This document shows, in pieces, positions 46,105-55,474 of a stretch of DNA of 64,000 nt. The first letter of the stretch is position 1, and every line of letters starts with the position of its first letter. This stretch comes from Poritiphilus sp965212595. Lineage in GTDB: Bacteria > Bacteroidota > Bacteroidia > Flavobacteriales > Flavobacteriaceae. The notes below the pieces were generated by a model. It was given only the letters and a program-made list of their open reading frames with translations, was not told the origin of the DNA and searched no databases. The stretch spans positions 1 to 64,000 of the forward strand of contig CBDBVE010000021.1 in the NCBI GenBank assembly GCA_965212595.1, in the 5' to 3' direction. A program made the translations under genes and the position numbers.

Positions 46105-46842
46105 ATGAAAAAAATTGTTTTTTTGATAGCTGGGTTTGTATTTTCTACAACCGTTTTTTCTCAATATGTCGGGCAGACCAATAAATTAACTTCAGCAGGT
46201 GCCTTGGCCGGTAGTAGCCCACTTTTAGGGTATACCATGGCAACTATAGATTTTGACCACAAGCAGAAAGAATTGCTAGAAGGTATTAGTGGTTCTCCTT
46301 ACACTTCAAATAATTTTGCTCCTACAACGCTTTACTATAAAGACGAGGAGGTACAAGATATTTTTTATCGCTATAATGCTTATAATGAAGAAATAGAGAT
46401 AAAAGAGAACCAAGGGAATAATGAAGCTGTAAGAGCACTTGGAAAAGACAAATCTATCGCCATTCTGGTAGATGGAAAACCTATGTCTTTTAAGACATTT
46501 GTTGATAAGAAAGGCAGTACACTTAATGGGTACCTTGTTGCCTTGCAAGCTTCTGAAAAGTTTGTTTTGTACAAGCGTATAAACGTAAAATACACCGAGG
46601 GTCAAAAGGCTCAGAATTCCTTCGTTAAAGATATTCCCGATAGGTTCTCTCACTTCACTGAATATTATTTAGAACAAGATGGGGGAAAAAGACTTACTGA
46701 AATTAAGTTAAAGAATAGCCAGTTATTGAAGCTTCTTCCAGAAGAACTGCGTGCTTCAACAAAGCAGTACATGAAAGAAAACAATCTCAATATTAAGAAT
46801 GAGGCAGATCTTGTAAAGATTTTTATGCACCTAAATAGCTAG
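46105..46842 (+). CDS. Secreted protein of unknown function
   Basis: 245 aa with an obvious signal peptide (MKKIVFLIAGFVFSTTVFS). I do not recognise the family. The mature protein is beta-rich and then charged: YYKDEEVQDIFYRYNAYNEE and GKPMSFKTFVDKKGS suggest a repeated strand pattern, and the C-terminal third (LLKLLPEELRASTKQYMKEN) is helical and lysine-rich. There are no Cys residues and no sorting domain at the C-terminus, so it is probably periplasmic. It lies 61 bp after the large ASPIC/UnbV gene on the same strand and 64 bp before the arylsulfotransferase-like gene. Confidence 0.75.
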   Translation: MKKIVFLIAGFVFSTTVFSQYVGQTNKLTSAGALAGSSPLLGYTMATIDFDHKQKELLEGISGSPYTSNNFAPTTLYYKDEEVQDIFYRYNAYNEEIEIKENQGNNEAVRALGKDKSIAILVDGKPMSFKTFVDKKGSTLNGYLVALQASEKFVLYKRINVKYTEGQKAQNSFVKDIPDRFSHFTEYYLEQDGGKRLTEIKLKNSQLLKLLPEELRASTKQYMKENNLNIKNEADLVKIFMHLNS

Positions 46843-46906
46843 GCAGAAGTCTTTTTATTATTTTGCTATCTTAGGATAGTGAATTTCTTGGTAGATCTTA
46901 GGCGCT

Positions 46907-48244
46907 ATGAAAAAGTTATACCATAATTTTAGAAGATTATCACCATTTTTGGTTCTATTCCTCATATTGGCATGTTCAAATGATGCGGATACTCCTGATC
47001 AGGAGGGAATGCCAGACCCGGATGATGATACGGTTATGATGCCCGACCCGGACGGCGAGGAGCCCGAAGAGCCTGTTGGAGATGTTGAATTTTTCAATGA
47101 GGCTTTGGTGGATGACAATTACGTTTTAATAAATGATGCATCGGCCAACAGTGTTTATATAATGAATAAGCAGGCCGAAAGGCTTCACGAATGGCCGCTA
47201 AGTAGTAACATTGGCAACGATGTATTCTTACTCCCGAATGGAAAATTACTAGCTTCTCTGGAAGTAGATGATCCCAAAATAAACTTTGGAGGGCAGGGAG
47301 GTAAACTACAATTCATCGATAAAGACGGTAATATTGAGTGGGATTTTGAATTTTCTTCTGAAGATGCCGAAATGCACCACGATGCAGAACTACTTCCTAA
47401 CGGTAATGTCATTGTTTTGGTTTGGGAAAAACGTACAGCGGAAGTGGCAGAGCAGGCCGGTTCTAGTTTGGAGATCGATGTTTATCCCGAATCTGTGATC
47501 GAAGTAAACCCTGCTACAGACGAAATCGTATGGGAATGGCATGCCTGGGATCACCTCATCCAGGACCACGATGACACTAAAGACAATTTTGGAGTTGTGG
47601 GAGATCATCCAGAGTTAATCAACCTTAACTACGTACCAATTGATAATGGAGATATTATGCATGCTAATGGCATTGCCTATGATGCTATAAATGATCTCAT
47701 TTTTGTTAGCATTAACTTTTATCACGAGGTTTGGGTTATAGACCATAGTACCACAACCGAAGAGGCAACATCTCATACCGGAGGGAACCTCGGAAAAGGC
47801 GGAGATCTCATCTATCGCTTTGGGAATCCTGGGGCTTACAACAATCCTATGGGCGAAAGAAGGTTTTTTAATAATCACTTTCCAAACCTGTTAGACGGAG
47901 ATAAACAAGGTAACCTCTTGATCTTTGCCAATGGAAATGATAGCGGTTTGGATCAATCTGTTGTTTACGAATTAGAGCTACCCAGTCCTCTTAAGCTTGA
48001 GGCTAATACAGACAATGAACCTGAAGTAGCCTGGAGTTTTACAGATCCTGAACTGTATTCGCCAAAAGTCTCAGGAGCAGTAGAGCTTCCCAATGGGAAT
48101 GTACTAATTACCGAAGGAGATTTTGGGGTTTGGGAGGTTACAAGAGCCGGCGAAGTGGTATGGAAATTTAGTGCGCCCGGGTTTTATTGGAGGGCATATC
48201 ACTACAACAAGGACGCCCCGGAAATTGAGGCGTTGGGCCTTTAA
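46907..48244 (+). CDS. Arylsulfotransferase (ASST)-like surface lipoprotein
   Basis: 445 aa. A lipoprotein signal ends in LILACSN near residue 24, followed by an Asp/Pro/Glu-rich spacer (to about residue 58), a common surface-export context in Bacteroidota. The rest is a six-bladed propeller of the arylsulfotransferase family, with the active-site-like His segments HHDAELLPNGNV, HANGIAYD and NNHFPNLL, and repeated VWEWHAWDHL / VAWSFTDPE / VVWKFSAPG blades. PAPS-independent ASSTs move sulfate between phenolic compounds. Whether this one is an enzyme or only shares the fold cannot be told without alignment. It is convergent with the T9SS-targeted ASPIC/UnbV gene. Confidence 0.8.
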   Translation: MKKLYHNFRRLSPFLVLFLILACSNDADTPDQEGMPDPDDDTVMMPDPDGEEPEEPVGDVEFFNEALVDDNYVLINDASANSVYIMNKQAERLHEWPLSSNIGNDVFLLPNGKLLASLEVDDPKINFGGQGGKLQFIDKDGNIEWDFEFSSEDAEMHHDAELLPNGNVIVLVWEKRTAEVAEQAGSSLEIDVYPESVIEVNPATDEIVWEWHAWDHLIQDHDDTKDNFGVVGDHPELINLNYVPIDNGDIMHANGIAYDAINDLIFVSINFYHEVWVIDHSTTTEEATSHTGGNLGKGGDLIYRFGNPGAYNNPMGERRFFNNHFPNLLDGDKQGNLLIFANGNDSGLDQSVVYELELPSPLKLEANTDNEPEVAWSFTDPELYSPKVSGAVELPNGNVLITEGDFGVWEVTRAGEVVWKFSAPGFYWRAYHYNKDAPEIEALGL

Positions 48245-48256
48245 ATCTTTTAGCCG

Positions 48257-50089
48257 CTAAAGACGAACTATTTTTTCAAAATAAACTTTCTTCCCTTCTG
48301 AAATCTTAAGCAGGTAGATCCCGGAACCTAGTGTTGTCAAATCAACATTTGGATCGGAGTCAGAAATATACTGAAGGTCTACTTTTCTTCCCTGCATACT
48401 AAAAATTTCGATCTTGATCCTTCCCCCATTAAAATCTGCACAGGCCATGCTCAATCCACTAATGGCCGGATTGGGAAAGAATTTACCCTTGTTGCTAATG
48501 CAGTTTTCAGATTCATTAAACGCAGTATCAGCAGCGTCTGCATTATCGAGGTTTTCTGAAGAATTAGACTCCTCTTCATCCCCTGGCTCCTCATCTGGCG
48601 GAAAAGATTCTTCTTCAAGTTCGAGATCAATAGCTTCACCACTACCCTCTTCAATTTCATAATTTCGATTGGCCGATACATTCTCAATATAGTCCTCTTC
48701 TCCACTTAGCCAACTTACCCTGATATAGTCTACGCTTGTCGCATTTCCGAGCCCAAAGAATTCGAAGCTGGAATTCTGCCCAAGATATCCTTCCCCACAG
48801 AGTGTATACCGATACTGCTTATCACCATCAATACCAATTTCTATTTTACTACCTATACCAGAGCGATTACTTAGAGTACCTTTTAATCTCACCTTGATCC
48901 AATTGTTCTCCGAAATGCCTTGATTGTGCCAAAGAAAGTTATCCTCGCTATCATTCATAACAAGAATATCTGGAAGACCGTCGTTGTCAACATCGCCAAT
49001 GGCATTGCTAAAACTTGTACGCCTGTCCTGGGCAAATCCTATTCCCGATGGTATGCTGAACAGCCCCTCTTTGTTTTCATAGAAAGCAGACGGAAGCCTT
49101 GTAGGGTCCGAACCATCAAGCATACCACTAACATACAAATCCAAATCGGTATCATTATCGGCATCCAGGTACACCGCGCCCCACGCAATACTCTTAAAGT
49201 CGGTTCCCAATTCTTCGGCGACATTGGTAAATGTACCGTCCCCATTATTCCTTAAATGATAATTACCCAGTGTTGTATTGGTAACATAGATATCTAGCCA
49301 GCCGTCATTGTTATAATCATCGATCGTGGTTGACATGGCATCAATAGCCATTCCGGCACCACTAAAATCTGAAACATCTTCAAAAGTGCCATCCCCTCTA
49401 TTCCGGTATAATTTATTGCTTTTTAAATACTTATCGTTGGAGACATAGATATCCTGAAAGCCATCGTTGTTATAGTCGAAAAAAGACGCACAGAACGATA
49501 AGTCGTTCTCCAAGTTAAGGCCAGCAGCTTCTGTAATATCCGAATAAACACCATCATCATATAGATAGAGGTAGTTTCGCTGGTTCTTGCTTATTACATC
49601 TCTATGAGTCAGAAATACATCCAGGTCACCATCATTGTCTATATCACCAAATGCCGCTCCATAGGTGTATAAGTTCTCCAGGAACAATCCAGACCCGGTT
49701 GTCACGTCCTTAAAGGTCATGTTCCCATTGTTTTCATACAGCTTATTTAAGCCTGTAATACTTGTTGCAAAGAAGTCTTTATCGCCGTCATTGTCATAGT
49801 CTACCCAAAGTACCTGCTTGGTTTCAAAAGTATCATTGATACCGAGGTCTACCTGCTCAAAATACCCCCGGATATTTTTAAAAAACAGGGTCTCCATTTC
49901 CTTTCCTGTAGCCAAGGTAATGTCATCCCAGCCATCACCATCAAAATCGTGAAAAGAAACTCCACCTCCCAAATTGCTGATACCATAGGTAGCCGCCGCA
50001 CCAAGAGATGAAGCATTTTCCTGAAATAATATCTGAGCTTCTAGCTTGGGTACCCACACTAGAAGAAATAGAAAAAGTAATATCCTCAT
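48257..50089 (-). CDS. CRTAC1-type FG-GAP/ASPIC-UnbV protein secreted by the type IX system
   Basis: 610 aa. After a signal peptide (MRILLFLFLLVWVPKLEAQ) comes a propeller of FG-GAP calcium-binding repeats to about residue 380 (DFDGDGWDDI, DYDNDGDKDFF, DIDNDGDLDVF, DYNNDGWLDIYV). An ASPIC/UnbV domain follows at about 395-465 (GSKIEIGIDGDKQYRY, FFGLGNATSVDYIRVSWLSG). An acidic spacer of Glu/Asp/Pro/Ser then leads to a type A T9SS sorting domain (FFPNPAISG, IFSMQGRKVDL, GSGIYLLKISEGKK). It should therefore be secreted or attached to the cell surface through the gliding-associated secretion machinery. It repeats the architecture of the lipoprotein at 42699 with a different export route. Confidence 0.9.
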   Translation of the reverse strand: MRILLFLFLLVWVPKLEAQILFQENASSLGAAATYGISNLGGGVSFHDFDGDGWDDITLATGKEMETLFFKNIRGYFEQVDLGINDTFETKQVLWVDYDNDGDKDFFATSITGLNKLYENNGNMTFKDVTTGSGLFLENLYTYGAAFGDIDNDGDLDVFLTHRDVISKNQRNYLYLYDDGVYSDITEAAGLNLENDLSFCASFFDYNNDGFQDIYVSNDKYLKSNKLYRNRGDGTFEDVSDFSGAGMAIDAMSTTIDDYNNDGWLDIYVTNTTLGNYHLRNNGDGTFTNVAEELGTDFKSIAWGAVYLDADNDTDLDLYVSGMLDGSDPTRLPSAFYENKEGLFSIPSGIGFAQDRRTSFSNAIGDVDNDGLPDILVMNDSEDNFLWHNQGISENNWIKVRLKGTLSNRSGIGSKIEIGIDGDKQYRYTLCGEGYLGQNSSFEFFGLGNATSVDYIRVSWLSGEEDYIENVSANRNYEIEEGSGEAIDLELEEESFPPDEEPGDEEESNSSENLDNADAADTAFNESENCISNKGKFFPNPAISGLSMACADFNGGRIKIEIFSMQGRKVDLQYISDSDPNVDLTTLGSGIYLLKISEGKKVYFEKIVRL

Positions 50090-50298
50090 AGTCGTCTGTC
50101 TCTACAACTTCAAAGAATGTTAAAGAATTCCTAAAAATAAGTTAAGAGGGCCAGATTTACAAATGAGAATCAACTGGAAATCAAATTTTTATGGTCTTTT
50201 TATTCCGGTTGTAAGATAAACCTTAAAAACGGTGTCACATTCCTTAACTTTTATACTTTATCCTAAGTTTACATTCTTTAAAATTCTATTTTTAAGCA

Positions 50299-51048
50299 AT
50301 GAAAGAAGACCACCCAATTTATGGTATTCGAGCGGTGATAGAAGCGGTTCAGTCCGGGAAATCTATAGACAAGGTTTTTGTTCAGAAAGGGCTTGGTGGA
50401 GAACTCTACAAAGAACTTGAGGCACTACTTAGAGCTAAGAGCATACAAGTTTCCTATGTCCCGGTTGAAAAATTGAACCGACTCACAAAAAATAATCATC
50501 AAGGCGTTGTGGCCAAAAGCTCTCCTATCACATTTGCTAAGTTTGAAGAGCTTTCAGAAGCGATTATTACGTCAAAAGAAAAACCCATTTTCCTATTATT
50601 AGACCAATTGTCTGACGTTCGTAATTTCGGGGCAATAATCAGAACTGCCGAATGCAGCGGAGTGGATGCCATAATTATACCTAAAACCGGCTCGGCACCT
50701 GTTACCCCTGATACGGTTAAAACCTCGGCTGGAGCGGTCTTCAAAGTTCCTATTGCAAAGGTTGATCATTTAAAAGATGCTGTTTTTTATTTGCAGTCTT
50801 CCGGAGTCACAGTGATTGCCGCAACCGAGAAAACAAAACACTCTGCATATGCCACTAATTTAGATCAACCTATTGCCATTGTTATGGGTTCTGAAGATAA
50901 AGGAGTGTCAGAGTCCCTTTTGAAGCTAGCAGATCAACGTGCAAAGCTTCCGCTACTTGGCGAAATAGGATCCCTGAATGTTTCTGTGGCCTGTGGTGTC
51001 TTTCTATATGAGGTATTAAGGCAGCGATCCGCACATTTAGAGCCCTGA
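50299..51048 (+). CDS. rlmB: 23S rRNA (guanosine-2251-2'-O)-methyltransferase RlmB
   Basis: A 249-aa SpoU-family (SPOUT) methyltransferase. The N-terminal substrate-binding domain begins PIYGIRAVIEAVQSGKSIDK. The SpoU core has motif 1 (DQLSDVRNFGAIIRTAECSG), motif 2 (IVMGSEDKGVSESLLKLAD) and motif 3 (LGEIGSLNVSVACGVFLYEV), which form the trefoil knot and SAM site. It is a cytoplasmic rRNA modification enzyme. Its 3' end overlaps the convergent rhomboid gene by 12 bp. Confidence 0.93.
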   Translation: MKEDHPIYGIRAVIEAVQSGKSIDKVFVQKGLGGELYKELEALLRAKSIQVSYVPVEKLNRLTKNNHQGVVAKSSPITFAKFEELSEAIITSKEKPIFLLLDQLSDVRNFGAIIRTAECSGVDAIIIPKTGSAPVTPDTVKTSAGAVFKVPIAKVDHLKDAVFYLQSSGVTVIAATEKTKHSAYATNLDQPIAIVMGSEDKGVSESLLKLADQRAKLPLLGEIGSLNVSVACGVFLYEVLRQRSAHLEP

Positions 51049-51780
51049 ATTTTCATTACGCTTTTTATAGTGGTACGTGATCTTTAACTCTGAGTCCGGG
51101 TCTTCTTGTTGTTCGTCCTTGCGTTCAATAAAATTACCATCCTCATCAAAATGCTTTAAAAATTCGTCGTCGTCCTCACTGTAATCCTCTTTTTCCCAGG
51201 TATACTTTTTCAACGAAGGCACCCTGGTCTTTAAGAAAATTGCTAAAAAAAGCCCTGTAATGAATCCTGCTAAATGCCCTTCCCAGGAAATATCATCTTT
51301 AATAGGGAAAATATACCATAGTAGGCTACCATACAAAAATACGACGACCATTGATAGTGCTACAAGCCTGAAATGTTTTGTAAAGACCCCCTTGAAAAAA
51401 ATAAAACTTGCAAGTACATAGATGAGTCCGCTGGCGCCAATATGATAAGAGGGCCTTCCAATAAACCAGGTAAGTAGGCCCGAGCATATAATTCCTAAAA
51501 CAATCACCCAAAGCGCTACTTTTCTATAAAAAAAGGCAAGCGCCCCACTCAAAATAAGTATTGGTAAGGTATTGTTGTAAAGATGTTCAATAGAACCGTG
51601 TAATAACGGACTGAAAAATATACCTCTAAGTCCTGTCAGCGTCCTTGGGTAAATGCCGTATTCATTCAGGTTAACCTGAAAACGTATTTCAAACCAAAAC
51701 ACCGTCCAAATCAACAGGACAGCCGCCATTGGAAGCAACAAGACCCTATTAGAAAATCGAAAATAGTTCTCCTCGGACAT
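51037..51780 (-). CDS. Rhomboid-family intramembrane serine protease
   Basis: 247 aa. Six TM segments are apparent. The catalytic Ser is in HIGASGLIY (GxSG motif) and the catalytic His in WEGHLAGFITG. The second rhomboid landmark is the HGSIEHLYNN loop. The protein ends in a long acidic cytoplasmic tail of about 55 residues (SEDDDEFLKHFDEDG, KDEQQEDPDSE), longer than minimal bacterial rhomboids. Substrates are unknown. It overlaps rlmB by 12 bp at their 3' ends, and no terminator lies between. Confidence 0.92.
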   Translation of the reverse strand: MSEENYFRFSNRVLLLPMAAVLLIWTVFWFEIRFQVNLNEYGIYPRTLTGLRGIFFSPLLHGSIEHLYNNTLPILILSGALAFFYRKVALWVIVLGIICSGLLTWFIGRPSYHIGASGLIYVLASFIFFKGVFTKHFRLVALSMVVVFLYGSLLWYIFPIKDDISWEGHLAGFITGLFLAIFLKTRVPSLKKYTWEKEDYSEDDDEFLKHFDEDGNFIERKDEQQEDPDSELKITYHYKKRNENSGL

Positions 51781-51887
51781 ATATTGAATTTACGATTTAT
51801 TGCAGCAATTAGTCCGCCATAAGCAGAAAACCTGATAAATTGTCATCATATTCAGATTAGTTCATCGCATTTCTTACTTTTATTATC

Positions 51888-53165
51888 ATGAATGAGCCGT
51901 TAGCAGAAAGGGTTCGCCCCAAGACTTTAGAAGACTATGTAAGTCAGCACCATTTAGTTGGTAAGGAGGGCTCTCTAACAACGCAAATAAAGAAAGGATT
52001 TATCCCTTCTCTAATTTTCTGGGGGCCTCCAGGTACGGGAAAGACAACACTTGCTCATATTATAGCCAATGAGAGTCAACGCCCTTTTTATACCCTAAGC
52101 GCCATCAGTAGCGGGGTAAAAGATGTGCGTGAAGTTATAGAGAAGGCCAAACAAAGCGGGGGCCTGTTTACCTCCAAAAACCCAATCCTGTTTATCGATG
52201 AGATTCATCGTTTTAGCAAGTCGCAACAAGATTCACTCCTGGGTGCTGTAGAAAAAGGTTGGATAACACTGATTGGTGCAACTACAGAAAACCCCAGTTT
52301 TGAAGTAATTCCGGCACTGCTTTCACGGTGTCAGGTATACACCTTAGATCCATTTGGGAAAGAAGACCTGGAAGCCTTGTTAAAAAGGGCAATGGTCAAT
52401 GATGAACTTATGAAATCTAAAAAAATACTGCTTAAAGAGACTGAAGCATTATTTAGACTTTCTGGTGGCGATGGAAGAAAATTACTTAACATTTTTGAGC
52501 TTATTGTCAATGCTCAGGAAGATGGTACAATTAGCATCACCAACGATTTGGTGATGAATATGGTACAGAAAAATACGGTACTCTATGACAAAACCGGTGA
52601 ACAGCACTACGACATTATTTCTGCCTTTATAAAGTCTATCCGTGGAAGTGATCCCAACGGGGCCGTCTACTGGTTGGCAAGGATGATAGAGGGTGGAGAG
52701 GATGTAAAATTTATTGCAAGACGATTGCTTATTTCAGCTTCTGAAGATATAGGGCTTGCAAACCCAACCGCCCTCGTAATAGCTAATGCGACCTTTCAGG
52801 CAGTTACTACCATAGGATACCCTGAAGCCAGAATAATACTGAGCCAGTGCACCGTTTATCTAGCTACTTCTCCAAAAAGCAACGCCAGTTATATGGCGAT
52901 AAAAAAAGCACAGGAAAAGGTTAGAGAAACCGGAGATTTGGCAGTACCCCTGGCCTTGCGCAATGCCCCAACCAAATTAATGAAAGAGTTGGGATACGGT
53001 GAGGGTTATAAATATGCTCACGACTACCAGAGCAATTTCATTGATGAAGAATTTTTACCAGATCAAATTAAAGGAACTTCTTTTTATGCTCCGGGCAAAA
53101 ATAAACGAGAAGATGCCTTAAAAGACTTTTTAAAACACCGTTGGAAAGACAAATACGACTTTTAG
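51888..53165 (+). CDS. rarA: Replication-associated recombination protein A (MgsA/RarA AAA+ ATPase)
   Basis: A 425-aa clamp-loader-like ATPase acting at stalled replication forks. It starts MNEPLAERVRPKTLEDYVSQ. Walker A is GPPGTGKTT near residue 45, Walker B is LFIDEIHRFSKSQQD near 102, and sensor 1 is LIGATTENPSFEVIPALLSR. The MgsA C-terminal tetramerisation domain contains KSIRGSDPNGAVYWLARMIE and ASEDIGLANPTAL. It is single-copy housekeeping. Its stop codon overlaps that of the convergent gene in a TTAG tetramer. Confidence 0.96.
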   Translation: MNEPLAERVRPKTLEDYVSQHHLVGKEGSLTTQIKKGFIPSLIFWGPPGTGKTTLAHIIANESQRPFYTLSAISSGVKDVREVIEKAKQSGGLFTSKNPILFIDEIHRFSKSQQDSLLGAVEKGWITLIGATTENPSFEVIPALLSRCQVYTLDPFGKEDLEALLKRAMVNDELMKSKKILLKETEALFRLSGGDGRKLLNIFELIVNAQEDGTISITNDLVMNMVQKNTVLYDKTGEQHYDIISAFIKSIRGSDPNGAVYWLARMIEGGEDVKFIARRLLISASEDIGLANPTALVIANATFQAVTTIGYPEARIILSQCTVYLATSPKSNASYMAIKKAQEKVRETGDLAVPLALRNAPTKLMKELGYGEGYKYAHDYQSNFIDEEFLPDQIKGTSFYAPGKNKREDALKDFLKHRWKDKYDF

Positions 53166-54007
53166 AATTTGATCTTGATCTCTTCTATCTTGTGTGCGCC
53201 GCCTTCATAGTATTCAAAAAACCAGACACCGTTTTTTTGGTATACAATACCATTTCCCTTATCACCCTGACCCAGAAAAACATCAGAAACGGAGGTCTTG
53301 AATATTTTCATTCGTATTTTGGGCGTGCTGTCTACTAACTGAAATCCATTGGGTATTTCCTGGGCATACCAGAATTCGTTCTTTGAAATGGCTTCTTGAG
53401 CTTCATTCTTCTCCTCGCGTATTTCCTTTTTTATTTCAGAAACTTGGGGGGTTTTGTTATCATAGCTTTGTTCCTGGGGCGTGGCCAACTGTTCTACAAG
53501 CTTTTTATCTATTTTTTCTTCATCTAAGGTCTTTACATCATCTTTAAAACTCACCGTAACAGGCCCTTCTTCTTTTTTCACTGGCGTATAATTATACGTA
53601 ATCCCACTAAACGACTGGAAAGCCTGTTTGATGGCCTCGCTATAGGCTTCCTTATATTCCTTTGATTTGCTTCTTCCTTCAGCAGAAACGAAGACTTCCT
53701 CACCTTGGCAATCTTTTAATATCAAGGTAGTTTTTGTAGCAAATAAAGATGAATCATCCTGTAGGTGCGTCAAAAGTGCAAGGCATCTGTTGGCCACCGC
53801 ATCAGGTGGTAGTTGATCATCATAGACTGCCGTAAAGCCCTGCTGGGCAAAAAGGTACTTAATCAGAGTGCTCGTTTGATACTGATTTTGATTATTGAAC
53901 TCTTGAAACTTCTTGGGAACAACGATGTACTTATATTCATTCAGCTGAGCATTCGAAGTGCTACATATTGCAATAACCAGGACAAAGGAAAACAGGAATT
54001 TTTTCAT
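53162..54007 (-). CDS. Secreted protein of unknown function, DUF5723 operon
   Basis: 281 aa with a signal peptide (MKKFLFSFVLVIAICSTSN, cleavage after AQ). I recognise no named family, although similar proteins occur in many Flavobacteriaceae. The first 140 residues look like a small alpha/beta domain (EYKYIVVPKKFQEFNNQNQY, STLIKYLFAQQGF, KTTLILKDCQGEEVF, YKEAYSEAIKQAF). A charged Lys/Glu linker (about 165-210) follows, then a short beta-rich end (VFLGQGDKGNGIVYQKNGVW). It follows the DUF5723 barrel by 12 bp and so is last of a three-gene operon. It is probably periplasmic. Confidence 0.8.
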   Translation of the reverse strand: MKKFLFSFVLVIAICSTSNAQLNEYKYIVVPKKFQEFNNQNQYQTSTLIKYLFAQQGFTAVYDDQLPPDAVANRCLALLTHLQDDSSLFATKTTLILKDCQGEEVFVSAEGRSKSKEYKEAYSEAIKQAFQSFSGITYNYTPVKKEEGPVTVSFKDDVKTLDEEKIDKKLVEQLATPQEQSYDNKTPQVSEIKKEIREEKNEAQEAISKNEFWYAQEIPNGFQLVDSTPKIRMKIFKTSVSDVFLGQGDKGNGIVYQKNGVWFFEYYEGGAHKIEEIKIKF

Positions 54008-54019
54008 GAAGTACTTCTT

Positions 54020-55474
54020 TCAATTTCGGCCCCAAGATATGATATTTAATCCGAATTGAAAAGAAGCGTAGTGGCTGTCGGGGATGTTCTGATAACCCAA
54101 TAAGTTATCTGCCAGGACATAAAAATTCACAGGCCCAGCCTGTAGGTTCATCCCCAGGCCTACATTGGTAAATGTAAATTTGTCAATAGTGTAGGTGGCC
54201 TTTAAAGAGAGTGCTCTACCAAATCTTCGCTGATAGAAGGCGGTTAGCGCAGCCTGCGGGCCGCGGGGTCTGTTAATGATATAAATTTGTCCCCCTGCTG
54301 TGTTTGTATATTCAATAGTACTTCTTTGCTGCCCGGTGACCCTGTAATCACAATTGCAATCTTCCTGGTTTAAATTAGGCCTGCCAAAATCGTACCTAAT
54401 AGATCCATAGAGTTTTGTTGGCCTAAATGTAATATAACCTTTATCATTCTCTTCGAAGGGTACCAGGGCCTCGATCTCGTCGACCAAATCCTGCCAAAAA
54501 TCCGCACTTGGGTTTATCAGGGCCTCGGGAAATATGATTTCAACACCTTCTGTTGTAGCGCTACCATTAAGTGTAAATGTCCTTACATCCTTGGTATTAT
54601 AGATAAAACCCAGATCTAAAACACTCCCGGTTACCACGGTTTGCTCATTTAACTTATAACTAAATCCAAAGTCAACCCCCAGCCCTAAATCTCCGCCAAG
54701 AAGAGCTTTCCTGGTTAATATCTCCCGAATTGCGCTGGCTTCATCGGCATTGTCATCTCTCAGGGCCTGCCGAAATTCATTAAGGCCGGCGGTACGAAAT
54801 CGCATATCGGATACAATAGTATTTGACAGTAGATTATTCTGCCCCTCGCGGGTAACAAAACGGCCGTCATTTTGAGTGCTGTGAAAATTGAATATTCCGG
54901 AATAGAGTTTGGCTCTGGCCCCTAAAGTTAGGTTCTTGTCCATTTCCCTATTTATGCCAAAATGAAATACATTGACCAATTCACCCCTTGTTTTAAGGTG
55001 ACTCAGATCAAAGCGCCTGTCTAGCATATCTGCATTCCCTTCAAATGCCAAAATAGCCAGGTCTCTCGGCCAATAATTGATGGCATCCCCCTCCAAATAC
55101 ATTCCAAAGGAGTAAAAGTCTTGCTGACGATATTTTCCCCTAAAGCCTCCGCTTAGCAGCTCTATTTGGAAGGTGCCGCTGATCTCGTCTCTTGTATTTA
55201 AGCCAAAGACTGCCCGTTCGCGCACTTTTTGATTAATGTCAATCCCGTCATCCGCAAAAATATCATGTACTGTAAGTCCGCTGGTCGCGGCCTGTAGTGA
55301 AACTCCAGAAAGGGCAGGGATTCCTGCATACCATTGATACGATACCTGTACCCCAGGGTTCACCATAAGCGATTGGGGTATTTCCTTGAAATCGTAAAGT
55401 AATTGCTTATTCTGTGCACGCAAAATTGTACCTCCAAAGAGAAGGGCTACTAAGTACAGGCTAAGTTTTTTCAT
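54020..55474 (-). CDS. DUF5723-family outer-membrane protein
   Basis: 484 aa. A signal peptide (MKKLSLYLVALLFGGTILRA) is followed by KQLLYDFKEIPQSLMVNPG, the typical opening of the DUF5723 family, which is predicted to form a transmembrane barrel related to the PorP/SprF and FadL-like groups. Repeated amphipathic strands follow (YSFGMYLEGDAINYW, LTLGARAKLYSG, VVTGSVLDLGFIYN). A Cys pair CNC lies near residue 375. Its start codon overlaps the stop of the upstream lipoprotein by 4 bp (ATGA-type coupling). Function is not established. Confidence 0.85.
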   Translation of the reverse strand: MKKLSLYLVALLFGGTILRAQNKQLLYDFKEIPQSLMVNPGVQVSYQWYAGIPALSGVSLQAATSGLTVHDIFADDGIDINQKVRERAVFGLNTRDEISGTFQIELLSGGFRGKYRQQDFYSFGMYLEGDAINYWPRDLAILAFEGNADMLDRRFDLSHLKTRGELVNVFHFGINREMDKNLTLGARAKLYSGIFNFHSTQNDGRFVTREGQNNLLSNTIVSDMRFRTAGLNEFRQALRDDNADEASAIREILTRKALLGGDLGLGVDFGFSYKLNEQTVVTGSVLDLGFIYNTKDVRTFTLNGSATTEGVEIIFPEALINPSADFWQDLVDEIEALVPFEENDKGYITFRPTKLYGSIRYDFGRPNLNQEDCNCDYRVTGQQRSTIEYTNTAGGQIYIINRPRGPQAALTAFYQRRFGRALSLKATYTIDKFTFTNVGLGMNLQAGPVNFYVLADNLLGYQNIPDSHYASFQFGLNIISWGRN

